NCBI RefSeq assembly: GCF_902833085.1
Contig: NZ_CADFEB010000012.1
Span: 62,001 to 126,000 of the forward strand
Reading direction: 5' to 3'
Length of the DNA: 64,000 nt
Source of the DNA: Burkholderia ubonensis
GTDB lineage: Bacteria > Pseudomonadota > Gammaproteobacteria > Burkholderiales > Burkholderiaceae
Part shown: piece by piece, positions 46,727 to 57,512 of the stretch
How positions within the stretch are numbered: the stretch's first letter is position 1
Layout of the letters: each line of letters begins with the position of its first letter
Program-made: the position numbers and the translations under genes
Notes under the pieces: model-generated
The model's input: only the letters and a program-made list of their open reading frames with translations
What the model was told of the DNA's origin: nothing
Databases searched by the model: none

Positions 46727-48346
46727 ATGTTTTCCCGACGCTATCTCGCGATGTGGTGCGCCGTCGTCCTGTTCGTGGCGATCGCGGCCCTCGCCGCCGG
46801 CCATGCGATCGCATGGCCCTGGCTCGCGATCCCCGCCGCCCTCGTCGCCCTCGGCCTGTACGACCTGAACCAGGACCGTCACGCAATCCTGCGCAACTAC
46901 CCGCTGTGGGGCCACCTGCGCTTCCTGTTCGAATTCATCCGGCCGGAAATCCGTCAGTACTTCGTCGAGGACGACACCGACGAGAAACCGTTTTCGCGCG
47001 CGCAGCGCAGCCTCGTCTACCAGCGCGCGAAGAACGTCGGCGACAACCGCCCGTACGGCACCGAGCTGAACGTGAAGGCGCTCGCGCACGAATGGATCAG
47101 CCATTCGCTCGCGCCGACCAAGCTGCCGAACCACGATTTCCGCATCCGCGTCGGCGCGAGCCGCGCGCAGCCGTACGAGATCTCGATCTTCAACATCTCG
47201 GCGATGAGCTTCGGCTCGCTGTCCGCGAACGCGATCCGCTCGCTGAACCTCGGCGCGAAGAAAGGCGGCTTCGCGCACGACACGGGCGAAGGCTCGCTGT
47301 CGAAATACCACCGCGAGCACGGCGGCGACATCATCTGGGAAATCGCGTCCGGCTACTTCGGCTGCCGCAACGACGACGGCACGTTCAGCCCGGACAGGTT
47401 CGCGAAGCAGGCGGCCGATCCGCAGGTGAAGATGATCGAGATCAAGCTGTCGCAGGGCGCGAAGCCCGGCCACGGCGGCGTGCTGCCGGCCGCGAAGATC
47501 ACGCCCGAGATCGCCGAGACGCGCGGCGTGCCGATGGGCAAGGACTGCATCTCGCCCGCCACGCACTCGGAATTCTCGACGCCGCGCGGGCTGCTCGAAT
47601 TCGTCGAGCGGCTGCGCACGCTGTCCGGCGGCAAGCCGACCGGCTTCAAGCTGTGCATCGGCCATCCGTGGGAGTTCTTCGGCATCGCAAAGGCGATGCT
47701 CGAGACCGGCATCGTGCCGGATTTCATCGTCGTCGACGGGGCCGAGGGCGGCACCGGCGCGGCGCCGCTCGAATTCACCGATCACGTCGGCGTGCCGCTG
47801 CAGGAAGGGCTGCTGCTCGTGCACAACACGCTCGTCGGGATCGGCGTGCGCGAGCGCGTGAAGATCGGCGCGAGCGGCAAGATCATCACCGCGTTCGACG
47901 TCGCGCGCACGCTCGCGATCGGCGCCGACTGGGTGAACTCCGCGCGCGGCTTCATGTTCGCGGTCGGCTGCATCCAGGCGCAGACCTGCCACACCGGCCG
48001 CTGCCCGACCGGCGTCGCGACGCAGGACCCGGTGCGCCAGCGCGCGCTCGTCGTGCCGGACAAGTCCGACCGCGTGTACAACTTCCACCGCAACACGCTG
48101 CACGCGCTGCAGGAGCTCGTGCAGGCGGCCGGCCTCGCACATCCGTCCGAGCTGCGCGCGCATCACATCGTGCAGCGCATCGCGCCGCACGAGGTCCGGC
48201 TGATGTCGCAGTTGCTCAAGTACCTGAAGCCCGGCGCGCTGCTCGACGGCGGCCACTGCGGCTTTACGCTGTACGAGAAATGGTGGCCGCTCGCGCGCAG
48301 CGACTCGTTCACGCTCGGCGACGCCGTCTACGCGTCGATCGAGTGA
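46727..48346 (+). CDS. Membrane-anchored FMN-binding glutamate synthase-like protein
   Basis: A 539-residue protein with two N-terminal helices (about residues 8-46) and a barrel like the FMN domain of glutamate synthase (GltB). Motifs include ISAMSFGSLSANAIRSLN, GGDIIWEIASGYFG, KPGHGGVLPAAKI and VVDGAEGGTGAAP. The 3Fe-4S cysteines CxxxxxCxxxxC are in GCIQAQTCHTGRCPTG. The glutaminase domain is missing, so it is not a complete glutamate synthase; the true reaction is unknown. AGGGAG precedes the ATG; an ATG six codons earlier is possible. Confidence 0.9.
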   Translation: MFSRRYLAMWCAVVLFVAIAALAAGHAIAWPWLAIPAALVALGLYDLNQDRHAILRNYPLWGHLRFLFEFIRPEIRQYFVEDDTDEKPFSRAQRSLVYQRAKNVGDNRPYGTELNVKALAHEWISHSLAPTKLPNHDFRIRVGASRAQPYEISIFNISAMSFGSLSANAIRSLNLGAKKGGFAHDTGEGSLSKYHREHGGDIIWEIASGYFGCRNDDGTFSPDRFAKQAADPQVKMIEIKLSQGAKPGHGGVLPAAKITPEIAETRGVPMGKDCISPATHSEFSTPRGLLEFVERLRTLSGGKPTGFKLCIGHPWEFFGIAKAMLETGIVPDFIVVDGAEGGTGAAPLEFTDHVGVPLQEGLLLVHNTLVGIGVRERVKIGASGKIITAFDVARTLAIGADWVNSARGFMFAVGCIQAQTCHTGRCPTGVATQDPVRQRALVVPDKSDRVYNFHRNTLHALQELVQAAGLAHPSELRAHHIVQRIAPHEVRLMSQLLKYLKPGALLDGGHCGFTLYEKWWPLARSDSFTLGDAVYASIE

Positions 48347-48367
48347 CGGCGCCGGCCGACCGGCAAG

Positions 48368-48398
48368 AAAAAACGCGCCTCTCGGGGCGCGTTTTTTT
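48368..48398. terminator. Bidirectional terminator between the GltB-like gene and GST
   Basis: AAAAAACGCGCC pairs with GGCGCGTTTTTT; both strands end in a T-run. The two flanking genes are convergent. Confidence 0.9.
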
Positions 48399-48437
48399 CA
48401 TCTGCGGAATGCGCGGGCGGCAACGGCGCCGGCCGAC

Positions 48438-49049
48438 TCAGCCCTGCGGCACCGTGTCGATGAACGACTGGCGCTGCATCAGCTTCACGAAGTGCTTGTC
48501 GAGGTTCGGGTGGCGCTCGCGCCAGTTCAGCTCGGGCATCCGGAAGTCGAGATAACCGAGCGCGCAGCCGAGCGCGACGTCGGCGAGCGTGTAATGATTA
48601 CCGACGCACCACATCTTGCCGCCGAGGCCCTGCGACATCGCGACGAGCGCGTCGTCGATCTTGCGCTGCTGGCGGGCGATCCAGCTCTCGCTGCGCTGAT
48701 GCGCGTCGCGCTGCACGTTTTCGATGCGGATCGCGACCGACGCGTCGAGCGCGCCGTCGCACAGTGCCTCCCAGCAGCGCACTTCGACGCGCTCGCGGCC
48801 CGACTGCGGAATCAGCTTGCCGACCGGCGACAGCGTGTCGACGTATTCGCAGATCACGCGGGAATCGAACACCGCGGCGCCATCTTCCATCACGAGACAC
48901 GGAACCTTGCCGAGCGGGTTCGAGGCATGAATGTTCGTGTCCGGCGCCCAGACGTTCTCGAGCTCCAGCTTGTAGTCGATCTTCTTTTCAGCAAGCACGA
49001 TCCGCGCCTTTCGGACGAACGGGCTGCTGAGCGAACCGATTAATTTCAT
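48438..49049 (-). CDS. Glutathione S-transferase family protein
   Basis: A 203-residue protein with an N-terminal thioredoxin-fold GST domain (KLIGSLSSPFVRKARIVLAEKKIDY, NPLGKVPCLVMEDG, FDSRVICEYVD) and a helical C-terminal domain (YTLADVALGCALGYLDFR). Ser9 or Ser10 in SLSSPFV is the likely thiol-activating residue. Two adjacent ATG codons exist (49052 and 49049); I used the second. The substrate is unknown. A TATACT -10-like hexamer lies on the minus strand at 49078-49083. Confidence 0.92.
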   Translation of the reverse strand: MKLIGSLSSPFVRKARIVLAEKKIDYKLELENVWAPDTNIHASNPLGKVPCLVMEDGAAVFDSRVICEYVDTLSPVGKLIPQSGRERVEVRCWEALCDGALDASVAIRIENVQRDAHQRSESWIARQQRKIDDALVAMSQGLGGKMWCVGNHYTLADVALGCALGYLDFRMPELNWRERHPNLDKHFVKLMQRQSFIDTVPQG

Positions 49050-49232
49050 CATCTGCCTTTGTTGAGGAACCGCCGAGAGTATACGTTGTCGCCGATCATA
49101 ACCGGCCGGCGACAGCCGGTAGAAAATCGCCCATCCGGCCTGTGGATGGTTTGCAACAACCGCGCCGGCGCCGTTGCGGCCCCCTTCCCACGCCCTCTCA
49201 CGCGCCGCGTCCGGCGGCGCTACAATCGCACG

Positions 49233-50630
49233 ATGAATGCGCCCCACGAATCCGCCATCGCCGTCGACGTCTACCGCCAGCGCCGCGAGCGCGTGCTTGC
49301 CGCACTGCGCGCCGCGGGCGGCGGCGTCGCCATCGTTCCCACCGCGCCGGAAGTGCTGCGCAACCGCGACACGGGCTACCCGTATCGCCACGACAGCTAC
49401 TTCTACTACCTGACGGGCTTCGCCGAGCCGGACGCCGTGCTCGTGCTGAACGCGTCCGCGCCGCACGGCGCGCCGCAATCGATCCTGTTCTGCCGCGCGA
49501 AGAATCCCGACCTCGAGATCTGGGAAGGCTTCCACTACGGCCCGGAGGCCGCGCGCGACGCATTCGGCTTCGACGCGGCATACGCCGCCGACGTGCTCGA
49601 CACGGAAATGCCGCGCCTGCTCGCCGATGCGGGCACCGTGCACTACCGGTTCGGCGCGTCGGCCGAGTTCGACCGCCAGCTCGGCCGCTGGCTCGATGCG
49701 GTGCGCGCGCGGGCGCGCACGGGCGTCGCGGCGCCCGACGCGCTGCTCGACCTCACGCCGCTCGTCGACGACATGCGGCTCGTCAAGGACGAGCACGAGC
49801 TCGCGATCATGATGCGCGCCGCGCACATCTCGGCGCTCGCGCATCGCCGCGCGATGCAGGCGTGCCGGCCGGGCGTGCGCGAATACGAACTCGAGGCCGA
49901 GCTGCTCTACACGTTCCGCAAGCACGGCGCGCAGGCGCCGGCCTACGGCTCGATCGTCGCGGCGGGCGCGAACACGTGCGTGCTGCACTACCCGGCCGGC
50001 AACGCGGCCGCGCGCGACGGCGACCTGATCCTGATCGACGCCGCGTGCGAGCTCGACGGCTACGCATCGGACATCACCCGCACGTTCCCGGCCAACGGAC
50101 GCTTCTCGCCCGCGCAGCGCACGCTGTACGACATCGTGCTCGCCGCGCAGCAGGCGGCGATCGACGCGACGCGCGCCGGCGTGCCGTTCGAGGCGCCGCA
50201 CGACGCCGCGGTGCGCGTGCTCGCGCAGGGCCTGCTCGACACCGGCATCATCCCGAAGACGCGCTTCTCGAACGTCGACGACGTGATCGCGGAGCGTGCG
50301 TATGCGCGCTTCTACATGCACCGCACCGGCCACTGGCTCGGCATGGACGTGCACGACTGCGGCGACTACCGCGAGCGGCTCGCCGAGCGCGACGCCAACG
50401 GCGCGCTGCCGTGGCGCACGCTGCAGGCCGGCATGACGCTGACCGTCGAGCCGGGCCTATACGTGCGCGCCGCCGACGACGTGCCGCCCGAATACTGGAA
50501 CATTGGTATCCGCATCGAGGACGACGCGATCGTGCGCGAGCAGGGCTGCGAGCTGATCACGCGCGACGTGCCCGTCGCGGCCGCCGAGATCGAGGCGCTG
50601 ATGCGCGCAGGCACGGCGCACGACGCCTGA
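49233..50630 (+). CDS. pepP: Xaa-Pro aminopeptidase (aminopeptidase P)
   Basis: A 465-residue metallopeptidase that removes N-terminal residues before proline. The N-terminal domain begins with the family's RRERVLAAL and YPYRHDSYFYYLTGF. The pita-bread domain holds the two-metal site: DAACELDGYASDITRTF, HRTGHWLGMDVHD, TVEPGLYV and GIRIEDD. A TACAAT -10 at 49221-49226 is only six bases from the ATG, so the transcript may be nearly leaderless or the real promoter lies elsewhere. It precedes the ubiH-like gene, a common pairing. Confidence 0.96.
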   Translation: MNAPHESAIAVDVYRQRRERVLAALRAAGGGVAIVPTAPEVLRNRDTGYPYRHDSYFYYLTGFAEPDAVLVLNASAPHGAPQSILFCRAKNPDLEIWEGFHYGPEAARDAFGFDAAYAADVLDTEMPRLLADAGTVHYRFGASAEFDRQLGRWLDAVRARARTGVAAPDALLDLTPLVDDMRLVKDEHELAIMMRAAHISALAHRRAMQACRPGVREYELEAELLYTFRKHGAQAPAYGSIVAAGANTCVLHYPAGNAAARDGDLILIDAACELDGYASDITRTFPANGRFSPAQRTLYDIVLAAQQAAIDATRAGVPFEAPHDAAVRVLAQGLLDTGIIPKTRFSNVDDVIAERAYARFYMHRTGHWLGMDVHDCGDYRERLAERDANGALPWRTLQAGMTLTVEPGLYVRAADDVPPEYWNIGIRIEDDAIVREQGCELITRDVPVAAAEIEALMRAGTAHDA

Positions 50631-50671
50631 GCAGGCGGCTGCCGACCGTTTCATCCGTTTCACGATTCCTG

Positions 50672-51850
50672 ATGACGACCGATTCCTCCCCGGCCACGCC
50701 GGACCACGACATCGCCATCGTCGGCGCGGGCCCCGTCGGGCTTGCGCTGGCCGGCTGGCTCGCGCGTCGCAGCGCGACGCGGCACTGGTCGATCGCGCTG
50801 ATCGACGCGCGCGAGCCCGCCGCAAGCGCGAACGATCCGCGCGCGATCGCGGTGTCGCACGGCAGCCGCGTGCTGCTCGACACGCTCGCGTGGCCCGCCG
50901 ACGCGACGCCGATCGAACACATTCACGTGTCGCAGCGCGGCCATTTCGGCCGCACGCTGATCGACCGCGACGAGCACGACGTGGCGGCGCTCGGCTACGT
51001 CGTGCGCTACGGCTCGATCGTGCAGGCGCTGGCGGGCGCGGTGCGCGGCACGCGCGTCGACTGGCTCACGTCGACCTCGGCGCGCGCGCCGCGGCAGGAC
51101 GCCGACGGCGTCACGCTGACGCTCGACGGCCCGCAGGGCGAACGCACGCTGCGCGCGCGGATCGTCGTCAACGCCGAAGGCGGGCTGTTCCACGAGCAGC
51201 GGGACGACGACGGCAAGCACCGCCGCGACTACGGCCAGACCGCGCTCGTCGGCACGGTGACGGTGTCCGCGCCGCGCCCGAACGTCGCGTGGGAGCGCTT
51301 CACGCACGAAGGGCCGCTCGCGCTGCTGCCGCTCGGCGGCGCCGATTACGCGCTGGTGTGGTGCTGCGAGCCCGGCGAAGCCGCTCGCCGCGCCGCGCTG
51401 CCCGACGACGCGTTCCTGCGCGAGCTCGGCATCGCGTTCGGCGAGCGCATGGGCCGCTTCGTCGCGATCGCCGGGCGTGCATCGTTCCCGCTCGGCCTGA
51501 ACGCCGCGCAGACGCTCGTCGACCGCCGCACCGCGATCGTCGGCAATGCCGCGCAGACGCTGCACCCGGTCGCGGGCCAGGGGCTCAACCTCGGCCTGCG
51601 CGACGCGCATACGCTCGTCGACACGCTGTCCGCGCACGGCGCCGAGCCGGCCGCGCTCGCGGCCTTCAATGCGCGGCGCGCGCTCGACCGGCGCTTCACG
51701 ATCGGCGCGACCGACACGCTCGCGCGGCTGTTCACGATCGAGACGGGCCCGCTCACGCTGCTGCGCGGCGCGGCGCTGACCGCGCTCGAACTCGTGCCGC
51801 CGCTCAAGACCGCGATCGCCCGCCAGATGATGTTCGGCCAGCGCCGCTGA
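50672..51850 (+). CDS. ubiH: UbiH/UbiF/VisC/COQ6-type FAD monooxygenase (ubiquinone hydroxylase)
   Basis: A 392-residue flavin hydroxylase acting in ubiquinone ring hydroxylation. The N-terminal FAD motif DIAIVGAGPVGLALAGWLAR, the family's AISHGS-like DPRAIAVSHGSRVLL, and the second FAD motif GNAAQTLHPVAGQGLNLGLRDA are all present. Which ring position it hydroxylates cannot be told from sequence by eye, so the symbol is provisional. It follows pepP by 41 bases and is likely co-transcribed. Confidence 0.9.
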   Translation: MTTDSSPATPDHDIAIVGAGPVGLALAGWLARRSATRHWSIALIDAREPAASANDPRAIAVSHGSRVLLDTLAWPADATPIEHIHVSQRGHFGRTLIDRDEHDVAALGYVVRYGSIVQALAGAVRGTRVDWLTSTSARAPRQDADGVTLTLDGPQGERTLRARIVVNAEGGLFHEQRDDDGKHRRDYGQTALVGTVTVSAPRPNVAWERFTHEGPLALLPLGGADYALVWCCEPGEAARRAALPDDAFLRELGIAFGERMGRFVAIAGRASFPLGLNAAQTLVDRRTAIVGNAAQTLHPVAGQGLNLGLRDAHTLVDTLSAHGAEPAALAAFNARRALDRRFTIGATDTLARLFTIETGPLTLLRGAALTALELVPPLKTAIARQMMFGQRR

Positions 51851-51951
51851 CGCGCGCGGCTGCGCCCCCGCCGCGCCGCGCGGTGTCCGATGCGCGCCAC
51901 GCGCAGCGCGCCGGACAAACCGGGTCAAATCGGCGCGGCAGGGGAATACGG

Positions 51952-51957
51952 TAAAAT
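51952..51957 (+). promoter_or_regulatory. -10 element of dusB-fis
   Basis: TAAAAT lies 57 bases before the dusB ATG. The -35 position is poor. It fits separate transcription of the dusB-fis unit from the ubiH-like gene. Confidence 0.4.
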
Positions 51958-52014
51958 GCGCGTTTCCCTCCGCCGTTTTCATGCCCGCGCTGGTCCGCGG
52001 GCGATGTCATTGCG

Positions 52015-53079
52015 ATGCCCGTTATCGGCTCTCACGTATTGCGCAACAACCTGTTCGTCGCCCCGATGGCCGGCGTGACGGACCGGCCGTTCCGCCAGCT
52101 GTGCAAACGGCTGGGGGCCGGCTATGCCGTGTCCGAAATGGTCGCGTCCAACGCCCAGCTGTGGAAAAGCGCCAAGACGATGCGGCGCGCGAACCACGAA
52201 GGCGAGGTCGAGCCGATCGCCGTGCAGATCGCCGGCGCCGACCCGGCGATGATGGCCGAAGCCGCCCGCTACAACGTCGACAACGGCGCGCAGATCATCG
52301 ACATCAACATGGGCTGCCCGGCGAAGAAGGTCTGCAACGTCGCCGCGGGCTCCGCGCTGCTGCAGAACGAGCCGCTCGTGAAGCAGATCGTCGAGGCGGT
52401 CGTCGGCGCGGTCGGCACGGGGCCCGACGCCGTGCCCGTCACGCTGAAGATCCGCACCGGCTGGGACCGCGAGCACAAGAACGCGATCACGGTCGCGCGC
52501 CTCGCCGAGGCCGCCGGCATCTCGATGCTCACCGTGCACGGCCGCACGCGCGCCGACCTGTACCGCGGCGAAGCCGAGTACGAGACCATCGCTGCCGTGA
52601 AGGCGGCGGTCGGCATTCCGGTCGTCGCGAACGGCGACATCACGTCGCCGCAAAAGGCGAAGGCGGTGCTCGACGCGACCGGCGCCGACGCACTGATGAT
52701 CGGTCGTGCCGCGCAAGGCCGGCCGTGGCTGTTCCGTGAAATCGATCATTTCCTGCAAACCGGCGAGCTGCTGCCGCCGCCGCTGATCGACGAGATCCAG
52801 CAGGTGATGAACGAGCATCTGGAAGATCACTACGCGTTCTACGGAGAATTCACGGGAGTCCGTACTGCGCGCAAGCACATCGGCTGGTACACTCGCGGCC
52901 TTTCCGGCGCCAACGGGTTCCGGCACCGGATGAACACGCTCGATTCCACCCGCGAGCAGCTCGCCGCCGTCAATGCATTCTTCGAAGCGCAGAAGGCGCT
53001 GTCCGATCACCTCGTCTACGTCGACGAGGACGGGGATGACCACGGCGAGTCGGACGACCATAACCAGTTAGCAGCATGA
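52015..53079 (+). CDS. dusB: tRNA-dihydrouridine synthase B
   Basis: A 354-residue FMN enzyme that reduces uridine 17 in tRNAs. The start [23 protein letters not shown], catalytic C101 in [17 protein letters not shown] and the phosphate-binding [11 protein letters not shown] are all typical of DusB. It precedes fis with a four-base overlap, the conserved dusB-fis operon in which translation of dusB drives fis expression. Confidence 0.97.
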   Translation: MPVIGSHVLRNNLFVAPMAGVTDRPFRQLCKRLGAGYAVSEMVASNAQLWKSAKTMRRANHEGEVEPIAVQIAGADPAMMAEAARYNVDNGAQIIDINMGCPAKKVCNVAAGSALLQNEPLVKQIVEAVVGAVGTGPDAVPVTLKIRTGWDREHKNAITVARLAEAAGISMLTVHGRTRADLYRGEAEYETIAAVKAAVGIPVVANGDITSPQKAKAVLDATGADALMIGRAAQGRPWLFREIDHFLQTGELLPPPLIDEIQQVMNEHLEDHYAFYGEFTGVRTARKHIGWYTRGLSGANGFRHRMNTLDSTREQLAAVNAFFEAQKALSDHLVYVDEDGDDHGESDDHNQLAA

Positions 53080-53309
53080 GCAAGCACAACATCGAACAAT
53101 GTGTCCGCGAGAGCCTGGACGTGTATTTCCGGGATCTAGACGGCTCCAATCCGCACGACGTCTACGAAATGGTGATGTCCTGCGTCGAAAAGCCGATGCT
53201 CGAGGTCGTGCTCGAACAGGCGGGCGGCAACCAGTCGCTCGCCGCGGAGTACCTCGGCATCAACCGCAATACGCTGCGCAAGAAGCTGCAGCAGCACGGC
53301 CTGCTGTAG
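53076..53309 (+). CDS. fis: DNA-binding protein Fis
   Basis: A 77-residue nucleoid protein. The C-terminal helix-turn-helix [27 protein letters not shown] is clearly Fis. It is about 20 residues shorter than the Escherichia coli protein at the N-terminus, as is normal in beta-proteobacteria, so the Hin-activating beta-hairpin arm is reduced. The ATG overlaps the dusB stop (ATGA). It should bend DNA and influence rRNA transcription. Confidence 0.95.
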   Translation: MSKHNIEQCVRESLDVYFRDLDGSNPHDVYEMVMSCVEKPMLEVVLEQAGGNQSLAAEYLGINRNTLRKKLQQHGLL

Positions 53310-53353
53310 CTGGCCGCCCTGTCCCCGTTTCCCTGGCTATCGGTGGTTCCATC

Positions 53354-54919
53354 ATGATCAAGCAAGCGCTCATTTCCGTTTCCGACAAGACCGGCATCGT
53401 CGACTTTGCGAAGTCGCTGTCCGACCTCGGCGTCAAGCTGCTGTCGACCGGCGGCACCGCGAAACTGCTGGCCGACGCCGGCCTGCCCGTCACCGAGGTG
53501 GCCGACTACACCGGCTTCCCGGAAATGCTCGATGGGCGCGTGAAGACGCTGCATCCGAAGGTGCACGGCGGCATCCTGGCGCGCCGCGACCTGCCCGAGC
53601 ACATGCAGGCGCTCGCCGCGCACGACATCCCGACGATCGACCTGCTCGTCGTGAACCTGTACCCGTTCGTCGCGACGATCGCGAAGGACGACTGCACGCT
53701 CGCGGACGCGATCGAGAACATCGACATCGGCGGCCCGACGATGCTGCGCTCGGCGGCGAAGAACCATCGCGACGTGACGGTGATCGTCGATCCGGCCGAC
53801 TACGCGGTCGTGCTCGACGAGATGAAGGCGAACGGCAACACGGTCGGCTATCCGACCAACTTCCGTCTCGCGACCAAGGTGTTCGCGCACACCGCGCAGT
53901 ACGACGGCGCGATCACGAACTACCTGACGAGCCTGACCGACGAGCTCAAGCACACGTCGCGCAACCCGTACCCGGCAACGCTGAACATGGCGTTCGACAA
54001 GGTGCAGGACCTGCGCTACGGCGAGAACCCGCACCAGAGCGCCGCGTTCTACCGCGACATCGCGACGCCCGCCGGCGCGCTCGCGAACTACCGCCAGCTG
54101 CAGGGCAAGGAACTGTCGTACAACAACATCGCCGATTCGGACGCCGCATGGGAATGCGTGAAGACGTTCGACGTGCCGGCCTGCGTGATCATCAAGCATG
54201 CGAACCCGTGCGGCGTCGCGGTCGGCAACGACTCGGCCGACGCATACGCGAAGGCGTTCCAGACCGATCCGACGTCGGCGTTCGGCGGCATCATCGCGTT
54301 CAACCGCGAAGTCGACGAAGCGGCCGCACAGGCCGTCGCGAAGCAGTTCGTCGAAGTGCTGATCGCGCCGTCGTTCACCGACGCCGCGAAGCAGGTGTTC
54401 GCCGCGAAGCAGAACGTGCGCCTGCTCGAGATCGCACTCGGCGAAGGCCATAACGCGTTCGACCTGAAGCGCGTCGGCGGCGGCCTGCTGGTGCAGTCGC
54501 TCGATGCGAAGAACGTGCAGCCGCACGAGCTGCGCGTCGTCACGAAGCGCCACCCGACGCCGAAGGAAATGGACGACCTGCTGTTCGCGTGGCGCGTTGC
54601 GAAGTACGTGAAGTCGAACGCGATCGTGTTCTGCGGCAACGGCATGACGCTCGGCGTCGGCGCGGGCCAGATGAGCCGCGTCGATTCGGCGCGCATCGCG
54701 AGCATCAAGGCGCAGAACGCGGGTCTCACGCTCAACGGTTCGGCAGTCGCGTCGGACGCGTTCTTCCCGTTCCGCGACGGCCTCGACGTCGTCGTGGCGG
54801 CGGGCGCGACCTGCGTGATCCAGCCGGGCGGCTCGGTGCGCGACGACGAAGTAATCGCGGCGGCCGACGAGCACAACATCGCGATGATCCTGACGGGCGT
54901 GCGCCACTTCCGTCACTGA
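53354..54919 (+). CDS. purH: Bifunctional AICAR transformylase / IMP cyclohydrolase
   Basis: A 521-residue enzyme for the last two steps of IMP synthesis. The N-terminal cyclohydrolase domain shows [18 protein letters not shown] and LLSTGGTAK. The transformylase domain has [37 protein letters not shown] and the C-terminal [14 protein letters not shown]. It lies 44 bases after fis and ends at a strong terminator, so it may be part of the dusB-fis transcript. Confidence 0.97.
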   Translation: MIKQALISVSDKTGIVDFAKSLSDLGVKLLSTGGTAKLLADAGLPVTEVADYTGFPEMLDGRVKTLHPKVHGGILARRDLPEHMQALAAHDIPTIDLLVVNLYPFVATIAKDDCTLADAIENIDIGGPTMLRSAAKNHRDVTVIVDPADYAVVLDEMKANGNTVGYPTNFRLATKVFAHTAQYDGAITNYLTSLTDELKHTSRNPYPATLNMAFDKVQDLRYGENPHQSAAFYRDIATPAGALANYRQLQGKELSYNNIADSDAAWECVKTFDVPACVIIKHANPCGVAVGNDSADAYAKAFQTDPTSAFGGIIAFNREVDEAAAQAVAKQFVEVLIAPSFTDAAKQVFAAKQNVRLLEIALGEGHNAFDLKRVGGGLLVQSLDAKNVQPHELRVVTKRHPTPKEMDDLLFAWRVAKYVKSNAIVFCGNGMTLGVGAGQMSRVDSARIASIKAQNAGLTLNGSAVASDAFFPFRDGLDVVVAAGATCVIQPGGSVRDDEVIAAADEHNIAMILTGVRHFRH

Positions 54920-54956
54920 TCGACGACGCGCGGCCCGCGGGGCCGCGATACACGAG

Positions 54957-54986
54957 CCCGGCGGCGTCGCACCCGCCGGGTTTTTT
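54957..54986 (+). terminator. Intrinsic terminator of purH
   Basis: CCCGGCGG (54957-54964) pairs with CCGCCGGG (54973-54980), followed by six T residues. Confidence 0.9.
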
Positions 54987-55061
54987 GTTGCGCGGCCGCA
55001 TCGCGGCGGCGTGCCGCGCCTTTCGTTGTAGTATCGCTGCATCACGCAATTCCCTCCTTAC

Positions 55062-55604
55062 ATGCGAATTCTCGGCATCGACCCCGGCCTGCGCGTCACC
55101 GGCTTTGGCGTCATCGACGTCAGCGGCCACCGGCTCGCCTACGTCACGAGCGGCGTGATCCGCACGCCGACGGCCGATCTGGCCACCCGGCTCGGCACGA
55201 TCTTCCAGGGCGTCTCGACGCTCGTGCGCGAACACGCGCCCGATCAGGCCGCGATCGAAAAGGTGTTCGTCAACGTCAACCCGCAGTCGACGCTGCTGCT
55301 CGGCCAGGCGCGCGGCGCCGCGATCTGCGGCCTCGTTACGGGCGGTTTGCCGGTCGCCGAATACACCGCGCTGCAGCTCAAGCAGGCCGTCGTCGGCTAC
55401 GGCCGCGCGACCAAGGCGCAGATGCAGGAAATGGTCACGCGGCTCCTGAATCTGTCCGGCCAGCCCGGCACCGATGCGGCCGACGCGCTCGGCATGGCGA
55501 TCTGCCACGCACACGGCGGCAACACGCTCGGCATGCTCGGCGGCCTCGCGCCGGCGCTCGCGAAGAAAGGGCTGCGCGTGCGGCGCGGCCGGCTCGTCGG
55601 CTGA
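55062..55604 (+). CDS. ruvC: Holliday junction resolvase RuvC
   Basis: A 180-residue endonuclease that cuts Holliday junctions. The four catalytic acids are D7 ([10 protein letters not shown]), E66 (AIEKVFV), D138 and D141 (GTDAADALG), identical in position to Escherichia coli RuvC. It is the first gene of ruvCAB; the 134-base gap to ruvA contains a TACACT -10-like hexamer near 55704. The ATG opens the conserved MRILGIDPG. Confidence 0.97.
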   Translation: MRILGIDPGLRVTGFGVIDVSGHRLAYVTSGVIRTPTADLATRLGTIFQGVSTLVREHAPDQAAIEKVFVNVNPQSTLLLGQARGAAICGLVTGGLPVAEYTALQLKQAVVGYGRATKAQMQEMVTRLLNLSGQPGTDAADALGMAICHAHGGNTLGMLGGLAPALAKKGLRVRRGRLVG

Positions 55605-55738
55605 CGCCCGGCGGCGTGCGCCGGGCGGTCTCCCTGCCGCGCGCCCCGCTTTCTGCGCCCCCGGCCGAACGGCCGGCCCATCGGTTTTCCGCCGCGCGTG
55701 CGCTACACTCGCGCTTTCCTCATCGCCTCGCTCAATCC

Positions 55739-56320
55739 ATGATCGGTCGCATCGCCGGCATCCTCCTCGAAAAGAACCCGCCTCACCTGCTCGTCGACTG
55801 CAACGGCGTCGGCTATGAAATCGACGTGCCGATGAGCACCTTCTACAACCTGCCGCAGACCGGCGAGCGGGTCGTGCTGCTCACGCAGCAGATCGTCCGC
55901 GAGGACGCGCACCTGCTGTACGGTTTCCTGAGCCCGCAGGAGCGCACGACCTTCCGCGAGCTGCTGAAGATCACCGGCATCGGCGCGCGCATGGCGCTCG
56001 CCGTGCTGTCCGGCATGAGCGTGCAGGAGCTCGCGCAGGCGGTGACGATGCAGGACGCCGCCCGCCTGACCCGCCTGCCCGGGATCGGCAAGAAGACCGC
56101 CGAGCGCCTGCTGCTGGAGCTGAAAGGCAAGCTCGGCGCCGACCTCGGCGCGCTCGCCGGCGCCGCGTCGCCGTCCGACCACGCGACCGACATCCTCAAC
56201 GCGCTGCTCGCGCTCGGCTACTCGGAGAAGGAAGGCCTCGCCGCGATCAAGAACGTGCCGGCCGGCACCGGTGTGTCCGAGGGCATCAAGCTCGCGCTGA
56301 AGGCACTGTCGAAGGCGTAA
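55739..56320 (+). CDS. ruvA: Holliday junction branch migration protein RuvA
   Basis: A 193-residue subunit that binds four-way junctions and loads RuvB. The N-terminal OB-fold is [32 protein letters not shown]. Two helix-hairpin-helix motifs follow ([39 protein letters not shown]). Domain III at the C-terminus ([20 protein letters not shown]) contacts RuvB. Length is normal. Confidence 0.97.
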   Translation: MIGRIAGILLEKNPPHLLVDCNGVGYEIDVPMSTFYNLPQTGERVVLLTQQIVREDAHLLYGFLSPQERTTFRELLKITGIGARMALAVLSGMSVQELAQAVTMQDAARLTRLPGIGKKTAERLLLELKGKLGADLGALAGAASPSDHATDILNALLALGYSEKEGLAAIKNVPAGTGVSEGIKLALKALSKA

Positions 56321-56419
56321 CGGCCACGCGTCCGACGCAGTGTCGCGCCGCCGCATGCGGCGCGCCAGTCGGCCGTTCGGCCAGGTTTGCCTCGCGACGG
56401 CGCGCGGTACAATGGCCGC

Positions 56420-57487
56420 ATGATTGAAACCGACAAACTCGCCACCGAGCGGATCATCGCCGCCACGCCCGCCTCGTCGCACGAGGAGGTGTTCGAACGT
56501 GCGCTGCGGCCGCGCCAGCTCGACGAATACGTCGGCCAGGAAAAGGTGCGCGGCCAGCTCGAGATCTTCATCGAGGCCGCGAAGCGCCGTTCCGAGCCGC
56601 TCGACCACGTGCTGCTGTTCGGCCCGCCCGGTCTCGGCAAGACGACGCTCGCGCACATCATCGCGCGCGAGATGGGCGTCAACCTGCGCCAGACGTCGGG
56701 CCCGGTGCTCGAGCGCGCGGGCGACCTCGCGGCGCTGCTGACGAACCTCGAAGCGAACGACGTGCTGTTCATCGACGAGATCCACCGGCTGTCGCCGGTC
56801 GTCGAGGAAATCCTGTATCCGGCGCTCGAGGACTACCAGATCGACATCATGATCGGCGAGGGTCCGGCCGCGCGCAGCGTGAAGCTCGACCTGCAGCCGT
56901 TCACGCTCGTCGGCGCGACCACCCGCGCCGGGATGCTGACCAACCCGCTGCGCGACCGTTTCGGGATCGTCGCGCGCCTCGAGTTCTACGATGCGGAGCA
57001 GCTGTCGCGCATCGTGCGCCGCTCGGCGTCGCTGCTCAACGCGCAGATCGATCCGAACGGCGCGCTCGAAATCGCGAAGCGCTCGCGCGGCACGCCGCGG
57101 ATTGCGAACCGGCTGCTGCGCCGCGTGCGCGACTACGCGGAAGTGAAGGCGGACGGCAACATCACCGCGACCGTCGCCGATGCGGCGCTCGCGATGCTCG
57201 ACGTCGATCCGGTCGGCTTCGACCTGATGGACCGCAAGCTGCTCGAAGCGATCCTGTACAAGTTCGACGGCGGCCCGGTCGGCATCGACAACCTCGCCGC
57301 GGCGATCGGCGAGGAACGCGACACGATCGAGGACGTGCTCGAGCCGTACCTGATCCAGCAAGGCTTCCTGCAACGCACGCCGCGCGGGCGCGTGGCGACG
57401 CTGTTGACCTACCGCCATTTCGGGCTCGCCGCGCCGGATACGGGCAACCCGGCGCGCGGCGCATGGGAGGCGTCCGACGGGCAGTGA
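56420..57487 (+). CDS. ruvB: Holliday junction branch migration helicase RuvB
   Basis: A 355-residue AAA+ motor for branch migration. Walker [14 protein letters not shown] is at residues 66-77, Walker [12 protein letters not shown] and sensor [17 protein letters not shown] follow. The C-terminal winged helix includes [15 protein letters not shown]. The C-terminal tail is slightly longer than usual. A TACAAT -10 at 56408-56413 is only seven bases from the ATG, so a leaderless transcript or an upstream start is possible. Confidence 0.97.
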   Translation: MIETDKLATERIIAATPASSHEEVFERALRPRQLDEYVGQEKVRGQLEIFIEAAKRRSEPLDHVLLFGPPGLGKTTLAHIIAREMGVNLRQTSGPVLERAGDLAALLTNLEANDVLFIDEIHRLSPVVEEILYPALEDYQIDIMIGEGPAARSVKLDLQPFTLVGATTRAGMLTNPLRDRFGIVARLEFYDAEQLSRIVRRSASLLNAQIDPNGALEIAKRSRGTPRIANRLLRRVRDYAEVKADGNITATVADAALAMLDVDPVGFDLMDRKLLEAILYKFDGGPVGIDNLAAAIGEERDTIEDVLEPYLIQQGFLQRTPRGRVATLLTYRHFGLAAPDTGNPARGAWEASDGQ

Positions 57488-57512
57488 CCGCCCGCCCGAC
57501 GCTACACCGGCG

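Noticed and set aside
52015-53309. The four-base overlap of dusB and fis as a novel coupling
   Set aside because: The dusB-fis operon is widespread and well known, so the arrangement is ordinary.
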